From NCBI GenBank assembly GCA_946411505.1, contig CAMKEG010000008.1, positions 56,612 through 120,611 of the forward strand: a stretch of DNA of 64,000 nt. Direction: 5' to 3'. The stretch's first letter is position 1, and every line of letters starts with the position of its first letter. The notes beneath the pieces are model-generated. The model was not told where the DNA came from, searched no databases, and was given only the letters and a program-made list of their open reading frames with translations. Shown piece after piece: positions 12,903 to 21,016 of this stretch. A program made the translations under genes and the position numbers. This stretch comes from an uncultured Treponema sp. Lineage in GTDB: Bacteria; Spirochaetota; Spirochaetia; Treponematales; Treponemataceae.

Positions 12903-15788
12903 ATGGCTGTAAATAGAAAAAAAGCGCCGTTTTCAACTGAAATTATCAGCGTGAAGGGCGCCAGGGAACATAATTTAAAGAATGTCAGCGTAGATTTGCC
13001 AAGAAACAAGCTTGTCGTGATTAGCGGCTTGTCGGGAAGCGGAAAAAGCTCGCTGGCTTTTGACACGCTTTTTGCGGAAGGACAAAGGCGCTACATGGAA
13101 AGCCTTTCCAGCTACGCCCGTCAGTTTATGGGAACGATGGACAAGCCGGACGTTGACTTGATAGAGGGCTTGAGTCCTGCCATTTCAATTGAACAAAAGA
13201 CAACCCACAACAATCCGCGTTCCACCGTGGGAACTGTCACGGAAATTTACGACTACTACCGCTTGCTTTACGCGCGCGTAGGAAAGGCGCACTGCCCGAA
13301 CTGCGGGCGCGAAATAAACGAGCAAAGCGTCGACCAAATCATTGACGCGGTTTTGGCGTGGAACGAGGGCGAGCGCCTTACTATTTTGGCTCCTGTGATT
13401 CGCGGAAAAAAGGGCGAGCACGCCAAAGTTTTTGAGGACGCCAAGAAGGCCGGCTTTGTCCGCGCCCGCGTTGACGGAATCATGTGCGAGCTTGACGAAA
13501 CTGTCAAGCTGGACAAGCAAAAAAAGCACACGATAGAAATGGTCGTCGACCGCATTGTCCTTAAGGACGGAATACGAAAGCGCCTTGCGGACTCTTTGGA
13601 GACCGCGCTTGAGGCTGCCAACGGCATTGTCGTCGTGTTGCGCCGCGTTCCGCAGGGAGACTCTTACACGGAGCAGGAAGTTTTCTTCAGCCAAAAAAAC
13701 GCCTGCCCGGATTGCGGAATTTCAATTCCGGAATTGCAGCCAAGGCTTTTTTCTTTTAACAATCCTTTTGGAGCGTGTCCTGAGTGCGCCGGCATCGGGC
13801 AAAAGATGGAATGGGATTTGGCTAAAATCATTCCCGACAAGTCAAAGTCGTTCAACGAGGGCGGCTTGCCATTTTACAATCCCGACAGCGAGTGGTCGCG
13901 CGCGATGTTCGGAGCCGTCGCGCAGGCGGCGGATTTTACTTTGGACACTCCGCTTGAAAAGTTGACCGCCAAGCAGTTTGACTTTTTGATGAACGGCGAC
14001 GAGAAAAAAGTTTTGCGCTGGGTTTATCAAAAGCAAAGCGGCGAGGGTTGGTCTGAATACAAGCGCCCTTGGCTTGGCGTGATGGCCGACATGAAGCGGC
14101 GCCACGCGGAGGCTTGGGGCGAAAGCCAGCGCGTCCGCATGGAAGAAAAGTTCATGTCGGTGAGCGAATGTTCCTTGTGCAAAGGAAAGCGCTTGCGCAA
14201 GGAGGCGCTGGGCGTCACCGTCGGCGGCAAGAACATCGTCGACCTTTGCGCCTTGAGCGTTTTGGAAACAATCGATTTTTTTGACAAGATAAAATTTACG
14301 CCGACTGAATTGCAGATAGCCGCGCAAATCATAAAAGAAATTCGCGCGCGCTTGGATTTTTTGAAGAACGTCGGCTTGGAATACCTTACGCTGGACAGAA
14401 GCGCGGGCACTTTGAGCGGCGGCGAGGCGCAGAGAATTCGTTTGGCCACCCAGATTGGAAGCGCGCTTACCGGCGTCATGTACATTCTTGACGAGCCGAG
14501 CATCGGCCTTCACCAGCGCGACAACCAGCGCTTGATTGACACGCTGACCCGTCTGCGCGATTTGGGGAACACCGTGATTGTCGTGGAGCACGACGAGCAG
14601 ACTTTGCGCACCGCCGACTACTTGATTGACATGGGGCCGGGCGCGGGCGTCAACGGCGGAAATGTTGTCGCGGCGGGAACTCCGGCGGAGGTGGCCAAGG
14701 TCAAGGAAAGCGTCACGGGTCAATATCTTGCCGGAACTTTGCGCATGGACATTCCTAAAAAGCGCCGGCCGGGCAACGGAAATTTTTTGGCCGTCTACGG
14801 CGCCCGCGAGCACAACTTGAAGGACGTTGACGTTAAGATTCCGCTCGGAACTTTCACTTGCATAACAGGCGTTTCGGGAAGCGGAAAGTCCACGCTCTTA
14901 AGCGACATAATTTTTCCGGCCGCGAGCAACAAGACCATGCGGACAAAATATCCTGTGGGCGCCTTTGACAAAATCGAAGGGCTGGCCGCCATCGACAAGG
15001 TCATCAACATTGACCAAAGTCCTATCGGAAGGACGCCGCGCTCCAATCCCGCCACTTACATCGGCGTCTTTAACGGCATCCGCGATTTGTTCGCGTCGCT
15101 TCCGGAAAGCAAGGCGCACGGCTACATGCCGGGCCGCTTTAGCTTTAACGTCAAGGGCGGCCGCTGCGAAAACTGCCAGGGCGCGGGAACGATTCAAATT
15201 GAAATGAATTTTTTGCCCGACGTTTACATTCAGTGCGACGTTTGCCACGGAAAGCGCTTTAACAAGGAAACGCTGGACATTCTTTACAAGGGAAAGAGCA
15301 TTAACGACGTTCTTAACATGACGGTAGACGAAGCCTGCGATTTTTTTGTTTCGATTCCGCACATTTCAAGAAAGCTTGAGACATTGAAGTCCGTGGGCCT
15401 TGGATACATCGAGCTTGGCCAGTCCGCGCTCACTTTGAGCGGAGGCGAGGCCCAGCGCGTCAAGCTTGCCAACGAGCTTAGCAAGGTGAGCAGCGGAAAG
15501 ACTTTGTACATTTTGGACGAGCCGACGACCGGCCTTCATTTTGCCGACGTAAAGCAATTGATGTCGGTAATCCAACGCTTGGTGGACGCGGGAAACAGCG
15601 TCGTGATGATTGAGCACAACCTTGACGTGATTTGCCAGGCCGACTGGATAATCGACTTGGGGCCGGAAGGCGGCAGCTGCGGCGGAACGGTTGTCACCGT
15701 GGGAACGCCTGAAGACGTCGCGGAATGCAAAAAATCCTGGACGGGTTCTTTTATAAAGGAAACGCTTGGAAAAATGAAGCAAAAATAA
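12903..15788 (+). CDS. uvrA: UvrA, excinuclease ABC damage-recognition ATPase
   Basis: The 961-residue protein has two ABC ATPase halves. Half one has GLSGSGKSSLAFDT, a C4 zinc module (CPDC ... CPEC near residues 280-305) and LSGGEAQRIRLA. Half two has GVSGSGKSTL, a second zinc module (CENC ... CDVC) and LSGGEAQRVKLANE with ILDEPTTGLH. UvrA dimers scan DNA for bulky lesions and load UvrB in nucleotide excision repair. I prefer the ATG at 12903 (MAVNRKK...) because a consensus promoter overlaps the upstream in-frame ATG at 12858 and homologues begin about here. The lptD-like gene follows after 20 nt. Confidence 0.96.
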   Translation: MAVNRKKAPFSTEIISVKGAREHNLKNVSVDLPRNKLVVISGLSGSGKSSLAFDTLFAEGQRRYMESLSSYARQFMGTMDKPDVDLIEGLSPAISIEQKTTHNNPRSTVGTVTEIYDYYRLLYARVGKAHCPNCGREINEQSVDQIIDAVLAWNEGERLTILAPVIRGKKGEHAKVFEDAKKAGFVRARVDGIMCELDETVKLDKQKKHTIEMVVDRIVLKDGIRKRLADSLETALEAANGIVVVLRRVPQGDSYTEQEVFFSQKNACPDCGISIPELQPRLFSFNNPFGACPECAGIGQKMEWDLAKIIPDKSKSFNEGGLPFYNPDSEWSRAMFGAVAQAADFTLDTPLEKLTAKQFDFLMNGDEKKVLRWVYQKQSGEGWSEYKRPWLGVMADMKRRHAEAWGESQRVRMEEKFMSVSECSLCKGKRLRKEALGVTVGGKNIVDLCALSVLETIDFFDKIKFTPTELQIAAQIIKEIRARLDFLKNVGLEYLTLDRSAGTLSGGEAQRIRLATQIGSALTGVMYILDEPSIGLHQRDNQRLIDTLTRLRDLGNTVIVVEHDEQTLRTADYLIDMGPGAGVNGGNVVAAGTPAEVAKVKESVTGQYLAGTLRMDIPKKRRPGNGNFLAVYGAREHNLKDVDVKIPLGTFTCITGVSGSGKSTLLSDIIFPAASNKTMRTKYPVGAFDKIEGLAAIDKVINIDQSPIGRTPRSNPATYIGVFNGIRDLFASLPESKAHGYMPGRFSFNVKGGRCENCQGAGTIQIEMNFLPDVYIQCDVCHGKRFNKETLDILYKGKSINDVLNMTVDEACDFFVSIPHISRKLETLKSVGLGYIELGQSALTLSGGEAQRVKLANELSKVSSGKTLYILDEPTTGLHFADVKQLMSVIQRLVDAGNSVVMIEHNLDVICQADWIIDLGPEGGSCGGTVVTVGTPEDVAECKKSWTGSFIKETLGKMKQK

Positions 15789-15808
15789 ATTGTCCTGAAA
15801 AAAAAGTG

Positions 15809-18800
15809 ATGTTTGGAAAAAGTGTTTGGAAAAAAGTTTTCTTTCTCTTGCTTGCGGAGGCCTTTGTGGCGCGCGGTTTTTTTGCGCAGGGCTCCGGACT
15901 TGAAAATTCCTCAAGCGAAAAAGCTGTAATCCAAACAAAGGAAGAGGCGGCGGCCGCCGCGCTGTCGGAAGAGGAAAAGAATGGCGCCGAAAAATCCGAC
16001 GGCCAAGAGAAAAAGGGCGGCGACAGTTCCGAGCAAAACGAAAAGGAAAAAAAGAAGTCAAAGAAAAAGAAGAAGGAAGAAGAGGCCGCGAAGGAAAAAG
16101 AGGACAACAGGACCGTCATCACAATTATGAACGCGCTGAAAAGCGGCAACAGGAAGGACGAGAAGAACGGCGACGAGCTTTTGACTTTTGACGGCAACGT
16201 TAAAATTTCGGTTGAGAAGAACGGAAGCAAGACGATTATTTCCGCCGACAAAGTTTCTTACAACCGCGCGCGCGACATGCTTTTTGCGGAAGGCGCGGTC
16301 AAGCTGGAGCAAACGGAAAGTTCCGGCGCCACGCAGTCTATTTCTAGCGACTCGCTTTTGTTCAACACGGAAACTTTGGAGGGCGTGTTTGACAATTCGC
16401 GCGTTGTCAAGGCGGAAAGCAACGCCATCAATTTGCCCAGCGGCTCAAAAATTACGGTCGCGTCGGACTTGTTCGCGCGCGACGACATCGGAACAATTTC
16501 TTTTAAGAACGGCTCGTTGACTTTTTGCGACGAGGAGGAGAATCCCCACTGGCGCATCAAGGCCAGCCGCATTTGGCTTTTGCCCGGAAACGAATTTGCC
16601 TTTTTGAACGCGCTCGTTTACGCGGGGCCTGTTCCTGTTCTCTATTTGCCGGCCTTTTATTATCCTAAGGACGAGCTGATTTTCAATCCGGTATTCGGCT
16701 ACAGAAACCGCGCGGGATATTTTTTCCAAACGTCGACATATATCTTTGGACGAAAGCCTCTTGACACCGGCTCGTCCTCCAACACGACAAGCCAGGAAGA
16801 CAACATTTTGGGCGACTACTTCAGCTTGATTAAGCCGACCAAGCTGATGGACCAAAAGCGCGAGGGCTTGATTTTGCACAACCTTGACACGGAATACAAG
16901 GGCGACACTTCAAATTACTTGAAAATAATTTTGGACTACTACACCAACTTGGGAATCGCGACCGGCTTGGCCGGCTCATACAAGGGCGGAAACAACATTC
17001 CAAGCGTTGAAGCGAGCGCGATTCTTGGCTTTTCAAACACGGTATTCAAGGACGACTCAACCGCTTATTGGCACTCGTTCGCAAAAAGCGGAAAGACTTA
17101 CAAGGACGACTCAAGCTTCATGGGAATGTGGATTCCGTTCCGCTACAAGGCCAACTTGAAGGTGAGCGGAAGCTTTCCGTTGAACTATTCATTGTCGCTC
17201 CCGATTTATTCCGACCCTTACTTTAACTACGACTTTGGCGACCGCAACGAAACGATGGACTGGTTCAGCTATTTGCTCAACAACCCGAACCAAGACCCTT
17301 CGACAAAGACGGAGGACGAAAAGAGAGACGCGGCGGAGGTCACTTCCTTTTCTTGGGAAAACAGGCTGTCATACAGCATTAACGTTCCTGAATCGTGGAA
17401 GCCGGTGGTTTCAAGCCTTTCAATCAGTTCGTTTGACTCGTCAATCACTTTTGGAACCAAGGTCAGCGACGACAACATTTACACCGCGCAGGAAATAACC
17501 GACGGATACAACAAATACAATCCCAACAAAAAGTTTTTTTATCCTACGACAGTGACGCCGCTTAAAACCGGCGTTTCGCTTAGCGGAACGGTCTTTTCCA
17601 CTTCCACAAAAAAGACGCCCAAGCTAAAAAAGTCGGAGGCCAGCCTGGCGATGGAGCTGGGAAGCCCCTCGTTCAGCCTTGAGGAAAAGGAAGGCGAGGA
17701 GGAAAGCGCGGACGCCAAGCCCGACGGCGAAAAAAAGGAGGCGGAAAATTCCAAGGCGGAAGAAAAGCCCGCTTTGATTGACGGAAAGCTTTTGCCGGAA
17801 TTGTCCTACTCGTTGCCGACGATGAGCGAGCTGACGCCTTTCTCTTATTCATTGTCCTACACCTTTAGCCCTGACTTTTCTTCGCAGATAACTTACGCTT
17901 CCGAGCCGTTGAAAAAGGCGGGCGACTTTGACTTTAACAAGCTTAAGACTTCGTTCATCCAAGTGAAGACGCCCCTGACCTTGAATTCAAAGTTGGGCTT
18001 TTACGACAATTTTTTTGGAGTGACGAACAACATCACCTTTGAGCCTTTCTACCAAAAGCACCCTTACATAGCCGACTTGGAGACTGTTGGCGGAGTGAGC
18101 AACGGCGGCTATTCGGAGGCTTCAAAAAAGAATTTGATTGAGACTGACTACAAGGCCAGCTACATGAAGCTTTACAGCTCCAACTCCGTCGCCGTCATGC
18201 CCTTGGTTTACTACCGCCATTTTAAGGAAACCAAAATTTCTTGGAACACCACAATCAACTGGCTTCGCACAAAATTTATCGGCGACGCCGACAATCCGGA
18301 GTGGGATTATTTGACCGTAGACTGGAACGACAAGGAAGCCGTAACCTCGCACAACTTGAGCGCCACGATGGCCGCCAACGAGTATGGCGAGCGCTTCAAG
18401 CAAAGCTTGACCTTTACCGCGACTCTTCCGCCGCAAGTTGACAAGTATTACGGAACGCTGAACTTGGTCTTTCCCTACGTGACCGCCACGGCTGAAACTG
18501 GTATGTCCAAAAAAAGCGCCACCGACGACACTTGGAAAAAGGAGCAGTTCAGGCATTCGGCCTCGGTGTCGCTATTCAACTCCAAGTTGAAGCTTACGGA
18601 ATCCTATAACTACGAATGGGAGGAGTGGCATCACGACTCGTTCAAGCTGGCGCTCTCTTACGGCGGCTTGCAGGCTTCATACACGATGCGCTACACCACG
18701 CCTTATGACTTTGACGACAAGAAGGGCTGGGTGGCGAAGAACGAAAAAGAATTTTTGCCATACTCGCTTTCTTTGGCGTACGCAAGCTCCAACACAAAAT

Positions 18801-19324
18801 TTAAAAAATGGAAGAACAGGATTGAGGTCACGCCGGGGCTTTCCACAAGCATTTCATACGACTTCATAAGGCCCACTCAGTCATACTTTATTTTTTCGCC
18901 GTCAATCACTTTCCGCTTGCATAAATTTTTCTACGTCAAGTTTTCCATGGAAACAAGGAACGACGTAATTTATCGATATTTCCAAGACGCCGCGGGCGCG
19001 TCGGGCCGCATTCCCGGCGAGACAAACCCCTTCATTGATTTGATAAACGGATTTAGGTTTGACGACGAGGACTTGCGAAAGTCGAGCGGCTTTAAGCTTA
19101 AGTCTTTTGTCCTTCAAATCACCCACGACTTGCACGACTGGGATTTCAACATGAAGTTCAAGATTTCGCCGCGCCTTGTCACGCCGTCAAACGGACCAAA
19201 GTACTACGACTTTTCTCCGTACTTTTCTTTGTCGGTCGTATGGCGCCCGATGGACAGCATCAAGACAAAGATTGCCGACAAGTACGGCGACTTTGTGCTT
19301 AACGGCAGCGACAAGGACGAATAG
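15809..19324 (+). CDS. LptD-like outer-membrane assembly protein (OstA domain plus beta-barrel)
   Basis: From the ATG at 15809 the product has 1171 residues. It begins with a signal peptide (VFFLLLAEAFVARGFFA), then a Lys/Glu-rich low-complexity linker (about residues 30-100). An OstA/LptA-like beta-jellyroll follows (about 110-300: LTFDGNVKISV, then SADKVSYNR and MLFAEGAVKLE). The last 850 residues are long amphipathic strands typical of the LptD barrel, with the LYLPAFYYPKDELIFNPVFGYR junction. In Gram-negative bacteria LptD inserts LPS into the outer leaflet; treponemes are generally described as lacking classical LPS, so the cargo here is unclear. A second acidic insert lies near residues 625-655. 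Confidence 0.82.
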   Translation: MFGKSVWKKVFFLLLAEAFVARGFFAQGSGLENSSSEKAVIQTKEEAAAAALSEEEKNGAEKSDGQEKKGGDSSEQNEKEKKKSKKKKKEEEAAKEKEDNRTVITIMNALKSGNRKDEKNGDELLTFDGNVKISVEKNGSKTIISADKVSYNRARDMLFAEGAVKLEQTESSGATQSISSDSLLFNTETLEGVFDNSRVVKAESNAINLPSGSKITVASDLFARDDIGTISFKNGSLTFCDEEENPHWRIKASRIWLLPGNEFAFLNALVYAGPVPVLYLPAFYYPKDELIFNPVFGYRNRAGYFFQTSTYIFGRKPLDTGSSSNTTSQEDNILGDYFSLIKPTKLMDQKREGLILHNLDTEYKGDTSNYLKIILDYYTNLGIATGLAGSYKGGNNIPSVEASAILGFSNTVFKDDSTAYWHSFAKSGKTYKDDSSFMGMWIPFRYKANLKVSGSFPLNYSLSLPIYSDPYFNYDFGDRNETMDWFSYLLNNPNQDPSTKTEDEKRDAAEVTSFSWENRLSYSINVPESWKPVVSSLSISSFDSSITFGTKVSDDNIYTAQEITDGYNKYNPNKKFFYPTTVTPLKTGVSLSGTVFSTSTKKTPKLKKSEASLAMELGSPSFSLEEKEGEEESADAKPDGEKKEAENSKAEEKPALIDGKLLPELSYSLPTMSELTPFSYSLSYTFSPDFSSQITYASEPLKKAGDFDFNKLKTSFIQVKTPLTLNSKLGFYDNFFGVTNNITFEPFYQKHPYIADLETVGGVSNGGYSEASKKNLIETDYKASYMKLYSSNSVAVMPLVYYRHFKETKISWNTTINWLRTKFIGDADNPEWDYLTVDWNDKEAVTSHNLSATMAANEYGERFKQSLTFTATLPPQVDKYYGTLNLVFPYVTATAETGMSKKSATDDTWKKEQFRHSASVSLFNSKLKLTESYNYEWEEWHHDSFKLALSYGGLQASYTMRYTTPYDFDDKKGWVAKNEKEFLPYSLSLAYASSNTKFKKWKNRIEVTPGLSTSISYDFIRPTQSYFIFSPSITFRLHKFFYVKFSMETRNDVIYRYFQDAAGASGRIPGETNPFIDLINGFRFDDEDLRKSSGFKLKSFVLQITHDLHDWDFNMKFKISPRLVTPSNGPKYYDFSPYFSLSVVWRPMDSIKTKIADKYGDFVLNGSDKDE

Positions 19325-19397
19325 CGGCGAGACTAATTGAAAGAAAGACTAAAAAGGAACGGCGCCGCATGAGCGGCAACATTCGCGCTCGCGACTT

Positions 19398-19562
19398 GAC
19401 TCGCGCGAACAGCCGTACTGTTTGAGGCGCTTCGCTTAAAGCCTTGACTCGTTCCTTTTGCGGCGCGGACAAGATTGTCGCGCCGCAATAGCGGCCAAGT
19501 TTGTGACCTGACTCGCGCGAACAGCCGTACTGTTTGAGGCGCTTCGCTTAAAGCCTTGACTA
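19398..19562. repeat. Two 52-bp direct repeats between the lptD-like and transporter genes
   Basis: 19398-19449 and 19511-19562 are identical (start GACTCGCGCGAACAGCC, end TTAAAGCCTTGACT). The segment 19435-19463 recurs with one change at 26995-27023, and its last 16 bases recur inverted at 63985-64000. In this 242-bp gap AAAAGGAACG (19352) can also pair with CGTTCCTTTT (19450-19459), suggesting the repeat is built into terminators. Confidence 0.85.
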
Positions 19563-19566
19563 GCTC

Positions 19567-20922
19567 CTATTCGAGCGCGCGGGTGACGAGCTTTTCGTTG
19601 TAGAACAATAGAATCGCGCCGCCTGCGGCGCAACAGGCCGAAGCGACGACGGCGACAATCCTGTAGCCGCCGCCCGACGCGCGGGAAATTGTCGCAAGGC
19701 TTGTGAATGCAAGCATGGCCGCGCTTTGTCCCAGCTTGAAGGCAAAGGTGCGGGCGGCGAAAAACATTCCCGAGCGGTTGTGGCCTGTGGCGGCGGCTTC
19801 CGACTGCGCCATGTCGGCCACCATCGCTTGCGGCAAAATGCCAAAGGCCGCCATAGGAAAGGCGCCGGCCAAAACGATTATCGCCGCCTGAACTTGCGGC
19901 GCGACGGCCAGCCTTTCTCCGCAAAGGCCGGTGAACAAAAAGTCCGCCGCGAAAAACGCGAAGGCCGCGATTACAATTTTTTTCTTTCCGAATTTTTTTG
20001 CCAAAACGTTCACCGGCAGGTAGAAGAAAAGCGAGGCCGCCGTCAAGCCTATGAACATCGGCGAGGCGTATGTTTCCGGCAGCTTGAGTAGCGCGGTGAC
20101 AAAAAACGGCAGCCCCGTTTGGAACATCGTGAGGGCGAACCAATAAATCATGTCCTGGCCGACAAAGATTTTAAAGTTTTTGTTTGAAAAAGTTTTTGCG
20201 AGCGAGGAGAACATCGAGCCTTGCTCCGGCGACGAAGCCTCGCAGTATTCCTTCTCGTCCAAGGCGTAGGCGGGAACCAGCATCAGGCCGACCGCCAGCG
20301 CGCTGAAAATTCCAAAAGTCAGGCGCATCGCCAACGTTCGTTCCGTTCCGCAAGAAATGAAAGCCGTCCAAACGACGGGCGCCAAGTAGGAGATTGCCGT
20401 TCCCACTATGAAAGTGAGGGAAATGCAAGTTGAGAGCGCGAGCTTTTCCTTTTGGCTTTTGGCAAGTTCCGCGATGAGGGAAGTGTAGGGCGTGTAATAG
20501 CAAGTCAGAAAAAAGTAATACAGGAGGACAAAGACAAAAAGCCACGCGACGTTAATTGAACTGATTTTTTGTATAGGAGCGCAAAATATTAAAAGCGTGG
20601 AAAGTCCAAATGGAATCGCCGAGCGCCGCAAAAAAGGAATTCTCCGGCCCAAGGGCGAGCGGCACTTGTCGGAAAGGTTTCCGACAAGGGGGTCGGTGAC
20701 GGCGTCAAAAAGGCGGCCTAAAGCGCCGATTAAGCCGATAATCGTAAGGGCGCCAAAAATCACGCGGCCTTGCGGGATAAAAAGCGGCATTCCGCTTGCC
20801 AATTCCTCTTGGGCCGGCTGGTAAAAGTAAACGAGCCAAGAGCTTACAAGGCCGCTTAGAATGGGCCAGCCTAGTTGTCCTACGGCGTAGAGCCAAATCG
20901 CTCTGCGAGTCAATGTTTTCAT
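19567..20922 (-). CDS. GPH-family sugar:cation symporter (MFS)
   Basis: From ATG 20922 the protein has 451 residues and about 12 membrane helices. The signature DAVTDPLVGNLSDKCRSPLGRR near residue 70 is the conserved loop of the glycoside-pentoside-hexuronide (MelB-type) family, and YYTPYTSLIAELAKS after helix 4 is also typical. These inner-membrane carriers import oligosaccharides or glycosides with Na+ or H+. The substrate cannot be read from the sequence. A TATAAT (20934-20929) ends 6 nt before the ATG. It is divergent from lon. An upstream in-frame extension (to 21363) overlaps lon and is rejected. Confidence 0.85.
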   Translation of the reverse strand: MKTLTRRAIWLYAVGQLGWPILSGLVSSWLVYFYQPAQEELASGMPLFIPQGRVIFGALTIIGLIGALGRLFDAVTDPLVGNLSDKCRSPLGRRIPFLRRSAIPFGLSTLLIFCAPIQKISSINVAWLFVFVLLYYFFLTCYYTPYTSLIAELAKSQKEKLALSTCISLTFIVGTAISYLAPVVWTAFISCGTERTLAMRLTFGIFSALAVGLMLVPAYALDEKEYCEASSPEQGSMFSSLAKTFSNKNFKIFVGQDMIYWFALTMFQTGLPFFVTALLKLPETYASPMFIGLTAASLFFYLPVNVLAKKFGKKKIVIAAFAFFAADFLFTGLCGERLAVAPQVQAAIIVLAGAFPMAAFGILPQAMVADMAQSEAAATGHNRSGMFFAARTFAFKLGQSAAMLAFTSLATISRASGGGYRIVAVVASACCAAGGAILLFYNEKLVTRALE

Positions 20923-20980
20923 TCTTCCATTATAGCGCCTCTTTTCCACTTTGACCATAGAATTTGCGCCGCGACAAAAC

Positions 20981-21009
20981 TTGCCTTTTTGCGTTTTTTT
21001 TCTTATATT
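20981..21009 (+). promoter_or_regulatory. lon promoter (same geometry as clpB)
   Basis: TTGCCT (20981-20986), 17 bp, TATATT (21004-21009), then TAAAGAC and the ATG at 21017. The clpB promoter at 34235-34263 has the same hexamer, spacing, TAAAG and distance to the ATG. Confidence 0.7.
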
Positions 21010-21016
21010 TAAAGAC

